Origin: Nocardioides panacis
Lineage (GTDB): Bacteria; Actinomycetota; Actinomycetes; Propionibacteriales; Nocardioidaceae
DNA: 64,000 bases
NCBI RefSeq assembly: GCF_019039255.1
Contig: NZ_CP077062.1
Location: forward strand, 2,418,001-2,482,000
Direction: 5' to 3'
Position numbers and translations under genes: made by a program. Below the pieces are notes generated by a model. The model saw only the letters and a program-made list of their open reading frames with translations. It made no database searches and was not told where the DNA came from. Below are positions 45,865 to 55,523 of this stretch, piece after piece; within the stretch, counting starts at the first letter, position 1, and each line of letters begins with the position of its first letter.

Positions 45865-47166
45865 ATGTCGCGGGTGGTGGTCGTCGGTGGAGGCTTCGGG
45901 GGTACGGCGGCCGCGGCCCGGCTCGCCAAGCAGGGCCACCAGGTCACGCTCGTGGAGCGGCTCGACCGGCTCGGCGGCGCTGTCGGGTTCGTGGAGCGGG
46001 AGGGGTACCGCTGGGACGCCGGCCCGACGTCGACCGCCCTGCCGGCCGTCGTGCGCGACCTGTTCCGCAAGTCCGGCCGGCCGCTGGAGCGCGAGCTCGA
46101 GCTGGTGCCGGTCGAGCCGATGCGCGAGCACCGCTTCGAGGACGGCACGGTGCTGGCGATGCCGTCGGGCAGCCGGTCCGCGCAGCTCGAGGCCGTCGAC
46201 GCCACGCTCGGCGCGGGTCTCGGGCAGCAGTGGGTCGACCACGTGCACGCGTTCGCCGACACGTGGGACGTGCTGCGCCGGGTCTACCTGGAGCGCCCCT
46301 GGTCCCCCGACCACGTCGACAAGGCGAGCGCCGCACTGCTGCACACCCGCACGACGCTGCAGAAGGTGGTCACCCGGACCTTGAAGGACGAGCGGCTGCG
46401 CGAGGTCGCGCTGCTGCCGACGCGGCTCGACGGGCACGACCCGCGCAACGTGCCGGCCTGGATGGGGATGTGGGCCTACGTCGAGCAGAACTTCGGCGTC
46501 TGGACCGTCCCGGGCGGGATGGGCCGGCTGGCCGCGGCGATGACCAAGCGGCTCGGCGAGCGCAAGGTCGAGGTGCTGCTCGGGACGTCCGCGGTCGACC
46601 TGCGCGTGCACGCGGGGCGGGTCGTCGGCGTGGACACCGACCGCGGCTCGCTGGACGCCGACGTGGTGGTCGTGGCGATCGACCCGCGGGGCCTGCCGGT
46701 GCTCGCGCCGCACGTGTCCCGCACGATGCCCGCGATCCCGCCGGTGCTGTGCCACCTCGGGCTGTCCGGCGACCTGCCCGACCTGCCGCACGAGGTGGTG
46801 CTGCACGGCGACCCCACGCTGGTCGTGCGCACCAACGGCACCGCCCCCGCCGGCGGCGCGGCCTGGACCGTGCTGGGCCGGGGACGGCTGTCGGAGGACG
46901 TCACCGTCGCGCTGGCCCGGCGCGGGATCGACGTGCGCCGGCAGATCGAGGTGCGCGTCGACCGGTCCCCGCGCGACCAGGTCGAGGAGCTCGCCGGGTC
47001 GGCCTACGGCATGCTCTGGCAGGGCCGGACGACGATCGACCGCAAGCTCGCCGCGACGCCGTACGCCGGGGTGTACGGCGTCGGGGCGCACGCCGCGGCC
47101 GGCGCGGGACTGCCGTTCGTCGGGCTGTCCGCGGCCGTCGCCGCCGAGCGGATCGGCCCGGCCTAG
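45865..47166 (+). CDS. phytoene desaturase-like FAD oxidoreductase
   Basis: 433 aa. N-terminal dinucleotide-binding motif VVVVGGGFGGTAAAARLAKQGHQVTLVERLDRLGG; C-terminal FAD motif GVYGVGAHAAAGAGLPFVGLSAAVAAERI. The middle is like carotenoid desaturases and retinol-saturase-like enzymes. Its neighbour idsA makes a prenyl diphosphate, so a carotenoid or isoprenoid substrate is plausible but not shown. Overlaps metF 3' ends by 4 nt (convergent). Confidence 0.85.
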   Translation: MSRVVVVGGGFGGTAAAARLAKQGHQVTLVERLDRLGGAVGFVEREGYRWDAGPTSTALPAVVRDLFRKSGRPLERELELVPVEPMREHRFEDGTVLAMPSGSRSAQLEAVDATLGAGLGQQWVDHVHAFADTWDVLRRVYLERPWSPDHVDKASAALLHTRTTLQKVVTRTLKDERLREVALLPTRLDGHDPRNVPAWMGMWAYVEQNFGVWTVPGGMGRLAAAMTKRLGERKVEVLLGTSAVDLRVHAGRVVGVDTDRGSLDADVVVVAIDPRGLPVLAPHVSRTMPAIPPVLCHLGLSGDLPDLPHEVVLHGDPTLVVRTNGTAPAGGAAWTVLGRGRLSEDVTVALARRGIDVRRQIEVRVDRSPRDQVEELAGSAYGMLWQGRTTIDRKLAATPYAGVYGVGAHAAAGAGLPFVGLSAAVAAERIGPA

Positions 47167-48083
47167 CCCACCGTCGAGCGCAGGCCCGCGTAGATCTCCC
47201 GCGTGGCCCGGGAACGGTTCAGCGTGTAGAAGTGCAGCCCGGGCGAGCCGCCCGCGAGCAGCTCGTCGCACATCTCGGTGGCGATCGCGATGCCCTCGGC
47301 GCGTACGGCGGCCGGGTCGCCGTCGAAGCGCGCGACGCGGTCCACGACCTCGCGCGGCACCTCGCGACCGGACAGCTCGGTCATCCGCAGGACCTGCTTG
47401 AGGCTGGTGATCGGCATGATGCCGGGCAGGATCGGGATGGTCACGCCGACGGCGTCGCAGCGCTCGCGCAGCGCGAAGTAGTCCTCGACGCGGAAGAACA
47501 GCTCGGTGATCGCGAACCGTGCGCCGGCGTCCTGCTTGGCCCGCATCACCAGCGCGTCGGCCTCGACGCTCTCGGCCTCCCGGTGGCCCTCGGGGAACGC
47601 CGCGGCGCCGACGCAGAAGTCGCCGAGCGAGGTGACCAGCTCGACGAGCTCGCTGGCGTAGGTCAGGCCGCCGGGCGTCGGCTCCCACGGGGTGCCCGGG
47701 CCACCGGGCGGGTCGCCGCGCAGCGCGAGCACGTTGCGCACCCCGGCGGCCGCGTAGGACCCGATCACCGACCGCAGCTCGTCGCGGGAGTGCCCGACGC
47801 AGGTCAGGTGCGCCATCGGGGTCAGCGTGGTGTTCGCCGCGATGCCCTCGGTGATGTGCACCGTGCGGTCCCGGGTCGAGCCCCCGGCGCCGTACGTCAC
47901 GGACACGAAGGTCGGCTGGAGCGGCTCGAGCTCGCGCAGCGCCGTCCAGAGCTGGCGCTCCCCGGCCTCGTCCTTGGGCGGGAAGAACTCGAAGGAGATG
48001 GACCGCTCGCCGGCCGCGATGAGGTCGCTGACGCTGGCCGCGCTCTCGCCGGGGCTGCTGGGCGGGGTCGTCTGGGGCGCCAT
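47163..48083 (-). CDS. metF: methylenetetrahydrofolate reductase
   Basis: Reduces 5,10-methylene-THF to 5-methyl-THF for methionine synthesis. 306 aa. TIM-barrel motifs ISFEFFPPKDEAGERQLW, VSVTYGAGGSTRDRTV, LRGDPPGG, RFAITELFFRVEDYFAL, ILPGIMPITSLKQVLRM, LHFYTLNRSRATREIY. ATG 48083 is chosen because TATGCT lies 7 nt upstream (leaderless). Divergent from the polyprenyl synthase with 77 nt between starts, as in the Mycobacterium Rv2172c-Rv2173 arrangement. Confidence 0.94.
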   Translation of the reverse strand: MAPQTTPPSSPGESAASVSDLIAAGERSISFEFFPPKDEAGERQLWTALRELEPLQPTFVSVTYGAGGSTRDRTVHITEGIAANTTLTPMAHLTCVGHSRDELRSVIGSYAAAGVRNVLALRGDPPGGPGTPWEPTPGGLTYASELVELVTSLGDFCVGAAAFPEGHREAESVEADALVMRAKQDAGARFAITELFFRVEDYFALRERCDAVGVTIPILPGIMPITSLKQVLRMTELSGREVPREVVDRVARFDGDPAAVRAEGIAIATEMCDELLAGGSPGLHFYTLNRSRATREIYAGLRSTVG

Positions 48084-48160
48084 ACGCAACAGCATAGGTC
48101 GGACCCGGCGCACGCCCGGGCGCTGTCCACGGGGGGCGGCGGCGACCGTAGGCTCGCCTC

Positions 48161-49237
48161 GTGACCTCGCAGCAGCCCTCGTGGGACGCCCCCGCCTTCC
48201 GCGCCGACGTGCAGTCCGCCCTCGACGCGTTCGTCGACGAGCAGGCGCTGCGGCTCGCACCGCTGGGCGACGACGCCGCCCGGCTGGTCGACGCGGCGCG
48301 CGCGGCGGTGTCGGGCGGCAAGCGCTTCCGGGCGGCGTTCTGCGCCTGGGGGTTCCGCGCCGTGCGCGACGAGGGGGCGGACGCCGGCGCCCTGGTGCGG
48401 GCCGCCGCCGCGCTCGAGGTGCTGCACGCCAGCGCGCTGGTGCACGACGACTACATGGACGCCTCGGACACCCGGCGCGGCCGGCCGGCGACCCACAAGG
48501 CGTTCGAGGCGGTGCACCGCGAGAGCGGCTGGACCGGCGACCCGCAGCAGTACGGCGCCGCCGCGGCCATCCTGCTCGGCGACCTGCTGCTGTCCTGGTC
48601 CGACGAGCTGCTGCGGCGCTGCGGGATGCCGCACGACGTGGTCCGCGACGCGCTGGCGTTCTTCGACACCACCCGCAGCGAGGTGATCGCCGGGCAGTTC
48701 CTCGACGTCTCGGTGCAGGCCCGCGGCGCCTCCGACGTAGAGCAGGCGATGCGGGTGCTGCGCTACAAGTCCGCGAAGTACTCCATCGAGCGGCCCTTGC
48801 ACGTCGGGGCCGCGCTGGCCGGCGCGGATCGCGGGACGCTCGCGGCGCTGACCGGCTTCGGGCTGCCGCTCGGCGAGGCGTTCCAGCTCCGCGACGACCT
48901 GCTCGGGGTGTACGGCGACCCGGACTCGACCGGGAAGCCGGCCGGCGACGACCTCACCGAGGGCAAGCGCACCGTGCTGGTCGCGCTGGCACTCGAGCAC
49001 GCGCCGGACGGGGACGCGAAGCGGCTCGACGAGGCGCTGGGCACCGCCCTGTCGGTCGACGAGGTCGCCGACCTGCGCCGGATCATCGACGAGTCCGGCG
49101 CGCACGCCGCCGTCGAGCGGCGCATCGAGGAGCTCACCACCGCGTCGCTCGCCGCGCTCGAGGCGGCCGCGGTGACCCCGGCGTCGCGCGGGGTGCTCCG
49201 CGAGCTGGCGGCCGCGGCGACCCAACGCACCCTGTGA
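48161..49237 (+). CDS. polyprenyl diphosphate synthase (IdsA-type)
   Basis: Chain-elongating trans-prenyltransferase, 358 aa. First Asp-rich motif VHDDYMDASDTRRGRP, second FQLRDDLLGVYGDPDSTGKPAGDDL with KRT. GGKRFRAAF is the substrate Arg/Lys region. GTG 48161 follows TAGGCT by 6 nt (leaderless). Product length (geranylgeranyl or similar) cannot be read safely from the sequence. A terminator follows. Confidence 0.93.
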   Translation: MTSQQPSWDAPAFRADVQSALDAFVDEQALRLAPLGDDAARLVDAARAAVSGGKRFRAAFCAWGFRAVRDEGADAGALVRAAAALEVLHASALVHDDYMDASDTRRGRPATHKAFEAVHRESGWTGDPQQYGAAAAILLGDLLLSWSDELLRRCGMPHDVVRDALAFFDTTRSEVIAGQFLDVSVQARGASDVEQAMRVLRYKSAKYSIERPLHVGAALAGADRGTLAALTGFGLPLGEAFQLRDDLLGVYGDPDSTGKPAGDDLTEGKRTVLVALALEHAPDGDAKRLDEALGTALSVDEVADLRRIIDESGAHAAVERRIEELTTASLAALEAAAVTPASRGVLRELAAAATQRTL

Positions 49238-49257
49238 CCGCGCCCCGGACCCGAGCC

Positions 49258-49297
49258 GTCAGGCGGAGGCGCCGCCGGGGCGACGGAGGCGCCTGAC
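49258..49297. terminator. terminator between idsA and the barstar-like gene
   Basis: Stem GTCAGGCG (49258-49265) / CGCCTGAC (49290-49297) with further internal GC pairing, in a 70-nt convergent gap. Confidence 0.65.
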
Positions 49298-49307
49298 AGG
49301 TCGGCGG

Positions 49308-49748
49308 CTAGTGCTTGACCGGGAGCTCGGGCACGTCGATGTCCGGGCCCTCGCCCCGCAGCAGCACCGCGAACGGGCAGCCGCGGTCGGCGTGCACCCG
49401 GCCGCCGAGCACGCTGAGCGCGACGCGGAACGCCTGCTCGTCGTGCCGGGCCAGCGGGCTCCAGCCGTCCCAGAGAAGCACCACGCCCGCGGTGTCCGGC
49501 GGGTCGAACTCGGCGAGCCGGTCCGAGAGCGTGTCGAAGCTCGCCCCCTGGTCGTCCTGCAGGCCGAACGCCTGCACGGCGGCCTTCAGGAACGACTCCT
49601 TGTCCTCCACGGTCCAGCCGTCGAGGTGCACGAACGACCAGCCCGCGTGCTCGACGGCGTGCTGCACGTCGGGGACGGGGGCCGCGCTGTGCCACTGGTA
49701 CAGGTCGGGCGGGTTGTGCCCCGCCAGGAGTGCTGCGAGTCCGCTCAT
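49308..49748 (-). CDS. barstar-family protein
   Basis: 146 aa. The barstar core is recognisable: WSFVHLDGWTVEDKESFLKAAVQAFGL, FDTLSDRLAEF, GVVLLWDGWSPLARHDEQAF. Barstar inhibits barnase-type ribonucleases, but no barnase gene lies nearby, so it may be an orphan immunity protein or a structural homologue. Leaderless: TAGCCT 6 nt before the ATG. Confidence 0.83.
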   Translation of the reverse strand: MSGLAALLAGHNPPDLYQWHSAAPVPDVQHAVEHAGWSFVHLDGWTVEDKESFLKAAVQAFGLQDDQGASFDTLSDRLAEFDPPDTAGVVLLWDGWSPLARHDEQAFRVALSVLGGRVHADRGCPFAVLLRGEGPDIDVPELPVKH

Positions 49749-49869
49749 GCCCTGAGGCTAGACCCGGTCACGGGCGAGCAACACCCTTCGACCGGCGTCC
49801 GGTCCGGCCACCGGGGCGGGCCCGTGTGGGCTATGGACCGGGCTCGGTCGTGGGCGGACAGTTCGGGGT

Positions 49870-50031
49870 ATGGCCGCCAAGCCGCTGCGGTGCCGCATCG
49901 GGGTCCACAGCTGGGAGAACCGTCTCAACGACGACGGTGAGTCCTACCTCGAGTGCCGCAGGTGCGGCACGGAGAGCGAGAAGATCCACCTCAGCGACTA
50001 CGGCGACCAAGGCGGCGGGTCGATGGGCTGA
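49870..50031 (+). CDS. 53-aa zinc-ribbon-like protein
   Basis: ATG 49870 to TGA 50031. Contains C-x4-H-x-W (CRIGVHSWEN) and C-x2-C (YLECRRCGTESEK), which could bind one zinc. Basic N-terminus MAAKPLR. GC3-rich codons. It ends 15 nt from the convergent DNA-binding gene. Small proteins with this Cys/His pattern are common in actinobacteria; function unknown. Confidence 0.6.
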   Translation: MAAKPLRCRIGVHSWENRLNDDGESYLECRRCGTESEKIHLSDYGDQGGGSMG

Positions 50032-50046
50032 GCCGTCCCGGCTCGC

Positions 50047-50424
50047 TCAGAAGGCCATCGCCTGGGCGCGCCGCTTGACCTCCGAGCCGCGGTTCTCGCG
50101 CAGCGCGTCGATGGGCCGGCCGGGGATGGTGTCGTCGGCGGTGAACAACCAGATGAGCGCCTCGCGGTCGTCGTACCCGCCGTCGTGCAGCACGGTCAGC
50201 ACGCCGGGCACGCCCTTGACGACCAGGCCGTCCTGGATCATCGCGGCCGGCACCTTCTGGCCCTGCCCGGGGACGGGTACGGCGGCACCGAGCTGGTGCT
50301 CCCGGATCAGCTGACGGACCTTGCTGACGCTGATGCCCAACAGCTCCGAGGCCTGGGACCAGTCGATCCACTCCCCCACGAGCTCGCCGAGGTCCGGGCC
50401 GTCCTGCGTATGTGTCTCCTCCAC
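50047..50424 (-). CDS. Rv2175c-type DNA-binding protein
   Basis: 125 aa. A winged-helix/HTH N-terminal part (DWSQASELLGISVSKVRQLIREHQLGAAVPV) is followed by the Rv2175c C-terminal domain (VKGVPGVLTVLHDGGYDDREALIWLFTADDTIPGRPIDALRENRGSEVKRRAQAMAF). In M. tuberculosis Rv2175c is phosphorylated by the neighbouring kinase PknL and loses DNA binding. A PASTA kinase lies 3 kb downstream here, consistent with that partnership. GTG 50424 is the best start; it is divergent from the sulfatase. Confidence 0.88.
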   Translation of the reverse strand: MEETHTQDGPDLGELVGEWIDWSQASELLGISVSKVRQLIREHQLGAAVPVPGQGQKVPAAMIQDGLVVKGVPGVLTVLHDGGYDDREALIWLFTADDTIPGRPIDALRENRGSEVKRRAQAMAF

Positions 50425-50497
50425 ACCCCCACTGTCCCACGGACGGCCGCCGTACGATGACCGCACCACCCCCACCGAGCAGACCAGGAGCCCCCGC

Positions 50498-52253
50498 ATG
50501 CCACGCAGGCTGGCCGCTCTGGCCGCGGGCGTGCTTCTGCTGCTCTGCTCGGTGAGCGTCTCGACGGCGGCCGGCGAGCGGTCCGTGACCGCCGCCGGCG
50601 CGGACGCGGGCCCCGGGCCCGCCCCGGACGTCGCCACCCCGGCGGCCGGCGGGCGCGACCGCCGACCCGGGGCCGAGCGCCGGCGCACGGTGTCGGTCGC
50701 GCCGCTGGTGGGCCGGCCCGACCGGCCGAACGTGCTGGTGATCATGACCGACGACGCCCGCAACGACGACCTCCGGTTCATGCCGCACGTGCAGCACCTG
50801 ATCGGCGACCAGGGCGTCACGTTCACCAACACCTTCTCGCCGCAGCCGCTCTGCTGCCCGGCGCGGGCGTCGTTCCTGACCGGTGAGTACTCCCACAACC
50901 ACCACGTCTGGTCGCACGCACCGCCGTACGGGTTCCAGGCGCTGCACGACGGCGCGACGCTTCCGGTCTGGCTGAACCGCGCCGGCTACGACACGTCGTT
51001 TCTCGGGAAGTACCTCAACGGGTACGGCATCCAGCCGCTCCGCACCGGCGAACCGTCCCTGCGCTACGTCCCCCCGGGCTGGACCGACTGGCGCGGCTCG
51101 GTGGACGGCGGCATCGGGGCCGGGTCGGCGCTCGACGGCGGCACCTACCGCTACTTCGACACGACGCTGAACGACAACGGCCGGCTGACGCCGCACCAGG
51201 GCGTCTACCAGACCACGCTGCTCGGCCGGCTGAGCCGCGACGAGCTGCGCACCCAGGTGAGCTCACCCCGGCCGTTCTTCACGTGGGTCTCCTACGTCGC
51301 ACCGCACCACGGCGGCCCGGCCGAGGCCGACGACCCGGCACCGGTGCTGCGCAGCGACGGCACCACCCAGGTGTTCCAGAACCCGGCCCGCCCGGAGCGG
51401 GTCTGGGGACGCTTCGACCAGCAGATCCCGGAGGCTCCCGGCTACGCGGGCGAGACCGACGTCGCGGACAAGCCGTTCTTCATCCGCGACCTGCCGCCGC
51501 TGACCCCGGCCGAGCGGGACGGCGTGCGCGAGGACGCCCGGCAGCGCGCCGAGGCGCTGTCCCTCGTCGATGCCCAGGTGGCCCGCACGATCCGGACGCT
51601 GCGGGAGACCGGGCAGCTCGACGACACCTACGTGGTGTTCACCTCCGACAACGGCTACTTCCTCGGCGAGCACCGGATGCGGCAGGGCAAGATCCTGCCC
51701 TACGAGCCGTCCCTGCGGGTGCCGATGATGATCCGCGGCCCGGGCATCCCCCGGGGCCAGGTCCGGTCCGATCCGTTCACGATGATCGACTTCGCGCCGA
51801 CGATCCTGGACGCGGCCGGGATCCGGGCTCCGGCCACCGTCGACGGCAAGAGCCTGCTCGGCGTGGCCCGCTCCGGCGACCGCGGCTGGAACCGCGGCAT
51901 CCTGACCGAGACCGGTCCCCGCGCGGTCTCCCAGGACGCCGAGGAGAGCGACAACTTCCTGGTCGGCGAGTCCGGGCCCTCCCCGCTGCGGTTCTCCCAG
52001 GGGGGTCCGCACCGGGGACTACCTGTACGTCGAGCACGCCAGCCGCGAGCGCGAGCTCTACGACCTGCGCAGCGACCCGCGCGAGGTCACCAACCTGGTG
52101 GACCGGCCCGGGTCGCAGCGCGTCGTCCGGGCGATGGCGCACGAGCTCGACGTGCTGCGCAACTGCGTGGGCGTCGACTGCCGGCGACCGCTGCCCCCGC
52201 TGCTGCGGACCACCGCGCCGGCCGCGCCGCTGGCCTTCGGGACCCCCGACTGA
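50498..52253 (+). CDS. secreted sulfatase (frame broken at a G6 run)
   Basis: About 584 aa after removing one G from 52000-52005; the corrected joint is RFSQGVRTGDYLYVEHASRERELYDLRSDPREVTNL, the normal sulfatase C-terminus. Signal peptide MPRRLAALAAGVLLLLCSVSVSTAAG. Metal site NVLVIMTDDARNDDL. Formylglycine motif C-x-P-x-R in PLCCPARASFLTGEY. VFTSDNGYFLGEHRMRQGK carries the second metal ligands. AGGAG lies 8 nt before the ATG. Substrate unknown; it needs a formylglycine-generating enzyme, not seen in the window. Confidence 0.9.
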
Positions 52254-52416
52254 CCCGGGCCGGTCTTGACCTCGTTCCACCCCATGAGCAACAGTCGACC
52301 CCGCCAGTCTCTGCTTCACCACTGGTTGCGGAGGGCCGCACCACCGCAGCGGGACCACTCGGGGTCCCGACCCCTGCCGCCCCGATCGCCCTCCGTCGAC
52401 GAAAGGGACCCCGCAG

Positions 52417-53330
52417 GTGACTTCCCCCACCGGCCGTCGCTCGACCCGGCCCCGCACCGTCCGCTGGGCGCGCCGGCTGACGGCGACGCTGAGCGCCACG
52501 ACCGTGGGAGGACTGCTGCTGCTCGGCGCGCCCGTGGACGGCTCCCGGACCGCCCTGGGTGCCCCGGTGGTCGAGGCCGCGGACGCCGGGCTCACGCTCA
52601 CGGCGGCCGACCCGCACCGCTGGCCCGGTCATCCCGGCCGTCGGCTGGTCGGCTACACCGTCCGGCGCGGCGACACCGCCACCGGGCTGGCCGTGCGCTT
52701 CCACGCCTGGACCCGTGAGCTGCGCTCGCTCAACCACCTCGGGCGGCACGGCCGGCTGTACGCCGGGGAGCGGATCCGGATCCCGGTCGTGGTCGCCGCG
52801 GCCCGCAGGGCCCACACGCACCGGCACCTGGCCACGAAGCACGCCACGCGGCCCGTGGAAGCGGCACCCGACGAGGCACGTGGAAGCGGCACCGGGTCAC
52901 GCACCCGTGGGCACTGGCCGACGTCAGCCAGGCCAAGGTGCGCCGGGTCGTGGTCCGGGCCGCCCGCCTGCACCACCTCGACCCGCACCTGGCGCTCGCC
53001 GTCGCCTGGCAGGAGTCCGGGTGGCAGCAGCGGCGGATCTCCTCGGCCGGGGCCGTCGGCGTGATGCAGGTGCTGCCCGGCACGGCGGCGTGGATGTCGT
53101 CGTACATCGGGCGGCCGCTGAACCCGTACGGCCTCTACGACAACGTCACCGCCGGCGTGGTGCTGATCAAGGTGCTGAACCGCCAGACCGGCCCGCGCAA
53201 GGCGATCGCGTCGTACTTCCAGGGGCTCGGGTCGGTGCAGCAGCACGGGCTCTACACCTCCACGAAGGCCTACGTGCACAGCGTCTCCGCGCTGCACCAC
53301 CGCATGAAGCGGGGCTGGAACCCGGTCTGA
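52417..53330 (+). CDS. LysM + SLT lytic transglycosylase (two extra bases in linker)
   Basis: About 303 aa after removing one G from each CGTGGAAG at 52854-52861 and 52879-52886; the linker then reads TRPVKRHPTRHVKRHRVTHPWALADV, a basic repeat. An N-terminal TM/signal segment (LTATLSATTVGGLLLLGAP) precedes a LysM domain (VGYTVRRGDTATGLAVRFHAW...LYAGERIRIPV). The SLT domain has catalytic Glu in AVAWQESGWQQ, with AVGVMQVLPGTAAW and NPYGLYDNVTAGVVLI. GTG 52417 follows AAAGGGA. The 163-nt leader contains the hairpin GGGACC/GGTCCC (52351-52368). Confidence 0.86.
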
Positions 53331-53464
53331 CCTGCGCCGGGCGGCGGGTGAGGCTCGCCACGCCGACCGCCGCCCACGGCCTGCCCCCGATCGCCGGCCC
53401 GCCTAGAATCAGGGCTCGAGCCAGGTCCTTCCCCTCACCTGGCCGCTGATGGAGGACGACCGGC

Positions 53465-55480
53465 GTGGACAGGACTGTCGCGGACCCGATGATCGGGCGC
53501 GTGCTCGATGGTCGCTACCGCGTCGGCCCGCGCATCGCCCGGGGCGGCATGGCGACCGTCTACGAGGCCACCGACCTGCGGCTGGACCGGGTCTGCGCGC
53601 TCAAGGTGATGCACGCCGGGCTCGGCGACGACGACGAGTTCGCCGCCCGCTTCGTCCGGGAGGCGCACTCCGCCGCCCGGCTCTCCCACCCCCACGTGGT
53701 GGCCGTCTTCGACCAGGGCGACGACAACGGCACCCTGTTCCTGGCGATGGAGTACATCCCCGGCCACACCCTGCGCGACCTGATCCGCAAGGAAGCCCCG
53801 ATGGCGCCCGCCAAGGCGCTCGCGGTGCTCGACCCGGTGCTGTCCGCGCTGGCCGCCGCGCACCAGGCCGGGATGATCCACCGCGACGTGAAGCCCGAGA
53901 ACGTCCTGCTCGCCGACGACGGCCGGGTCAAGGTCGCCGACTTCGGGCTGGCCCGGGCGATCAGCGCCGAGACCCAGCACACCGCGACCGGGGGCGTGCT
54001 GATCGGCACGGTCTCCTACCTCTCCCCCGAGCTCGTCGTGGACGGCCGCGCCGACGCCCGGTCGGACGTGTACGCCGCCGGCGTCGTGCTCTACGAGATG
54101 CTCACCGGCCGCAAGCCGCACGAGGGCGAGTCGCCGATCCAGGTGGCCTACAAGCACGTGCACGAGGACGTCCCGCCGCCGTCGCAGGTGGTCCGCGGGC
54201 TCCCCGCGTACGTCGACGCGCTCGTCGCCCGCGCCACCGCCCGGGACCGGGAGCTGCGGCCCGCCGACGCGCGGGTGCTGCTGCACCAGGTGCGCCGGGT
54301 GCGCGCCGCGCTCGACGAGCACCTCGCCGACGACCCGGAGCTCACCGCCGACCTCACCCCGGCCGGCCCGGTGTCGCGCTCGCTCGACGACATCGACTAC
54401 GTCACCGATGAGGACCCTTCGACCGGCTCGGGACCGCGCGTCCCGACGATCCTCACCCCGGCACAGGCCAGCCACGGCGGCCGCACCGACGACACGAGCG
54501 TGTTCGGCGCCCGCCCGGTGCCGGCGCCCCGGCAACCCGGTGCTGCCCGGCCGGCTTCCCGTCCCGCTGCCCGTCCGGTGCCGGCTCCTCGCCGGTCCCG
54601 GCGCGGCCCGCTGCTGCTGACGCTCGTGCTGCTGCTGGCGCTCGGCGCGGGCGTCGGCGGCTGGTGGTTCGGCGCCGGCCGCTACGTCAACACCCCCGGC
54701 GTGATCAACCTGTCCGCGGCCGAGGCCCGGACCAAGGTGCAGGCCGCCGGGCTGACGTTCCGGGTGGGTGACCGGGCCTACTCCGAGACGGTCCCCGCCG
54801 GCTCGGTGATCAGCACCGACCCGGGCGGTGGCGACAACGTGCTGCGCGACGGGACGGTGACCGCGGTGGTCTCCCAGGGCCCGGAGCGCCACGAGGTGCC
54901 GGCGCTGCGCGGCACCGACCTCGACTCGGCCCAGGCCGCCCTCCAGGACGCCGGGCTGGGCTTCGGCGACGCGACGTACCGGTTCTCCGAGAAGGTCGCC
55001 AAGGGCGTCGTGCTGGCAGCGGACCCGAAGCCCGGCACCGAGCTCAAGCGCGACGCCGCGGTCGACCTGGTGGTCAGCAAGGGCCCGCAGCCGGTCAAGG
55101 TGCGCGACTACACCGGCGAGGACGCCGACGCCGCCACCAAGGCCCTGGAGAAGCGCGGCTTCGAGGTGGACCGGGGCACCGAGGAGAACAGCGACAGCGT
55201 GGCCAAGGGCGACGTGATCACCCAGAACCCGAGCAGCGGCACGCTCTTCAAGGGCGACAAGGTCGAGCTCGTGGTCTCCAAGGGCCCGGTGCTCGTCGAG
55301 GTGCCGAAGGTCGAGGGCATGGGCACCGCCGCCGCGACCCAGACGCTGCTGGGCCTGGGCTTCGAGGTGAAGACCGAGAAGACGCAGTACTACGTCGGCC
55401 TGGAGTACGTCGTGAACCAGGGCCCGACCGCCGGCGACAAGGCCCCCAAGGGCAGCACGGTCACCATCTACATCGTCTGA
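53465..55480 (+). CDS. Ser/Thr protein kinase with four PASTA domains (PknL/PknB-like)
   Basis: 671 aa. Kinase domain about 15-280: G-loop IARGGMATVYEA, Lys in CALKVMH, IHRDVKPENVLL, VADFGLARA, and SYLSPELV. A Pro/Ala linker leads to one TM helix (LLLTLVLLLALGAGVGGWWF) and four extracellular PASTA repeats to the end (NTPGVINLSAAEA; HEVPALRGTDLDSA; VKVRDYTGEDADA; VEVPKVEGMGTAA). PASTA domains sense muropeptides or lipid II. GGAGGA lies upstream of GTG 53465, and a -10-like TAGAAT lies at 53404-53409. Its position near idsA and the Rv2175c homologue matches pknL. Confidence 0.95.
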   Translation: MDRTVADPMIGRVLDGRYRVGPRIARGGMATVYEATDLRLDRVCALKVMHAGLGDDDEFAARFVREAHSAARLSHPHVVAVFDQGDDNGTLFLAMEYIPGHTLRDLIRKEAPMAPAKALAVLDPVLSALAAAHQAGMIHRDVKPENVLLADDGRVKVADFGLARAISAETQHTATGGVLIGTVSYLSPELVVDGRADARSDVYAAGVVLYEMLTGRKPHEGESPIQVAYKHVHEDVPPPSQVVRGLPAYVDALVARATARDRELRPADARVLLHQVRRVRAALDEHLADDPELTADLTPAGPVSRSLDDIDYVTDEDPSTGSGPRVPTILTPAQASHGGRTDDTSVFGARPVPAPRQPGAARPASRPAARPVPAPRRSRRGPLLLTLVLLLALGAGVGGWWFGAGRYVNTPGVINLSAAEARTKVQAAGLTFRVGDRAYSETVPAGSVISTDPGGGDNVLRDGTVTAVVSQGPERHEVPALRGTDLDSAQAALQDAGLGFGDATYRFSEKVAKGVVLAADPKPGTELKRDAAVDLVVSKGPQPVKVRDYTGEDADAATKALEKRGFEVDRGTEENSDSVAKGDVITQNPSSGTLFKGDKVELVVSKGPVLVEVPKVEGMGTAAATQTLLGLGFEVKTEKTQYYVGLEYVVNQGPTAGDKAPKGSTVTIYIV

Positions 55481-55523
55481 CCTCGGTGCGGCCGGTCCGG
55501 TCGTCCGACCGTAGGCTTGACCC

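Noticed and set aside
52254-52416. c-di-AMP (ydaO-type) riboswitch before the LysM/SLT gene
   Set aside because: Such riboswitches precede wall hydrolases in actinobacteria, but the conserved core sequences could not be found here; only a 6-bp hairpin is seen.
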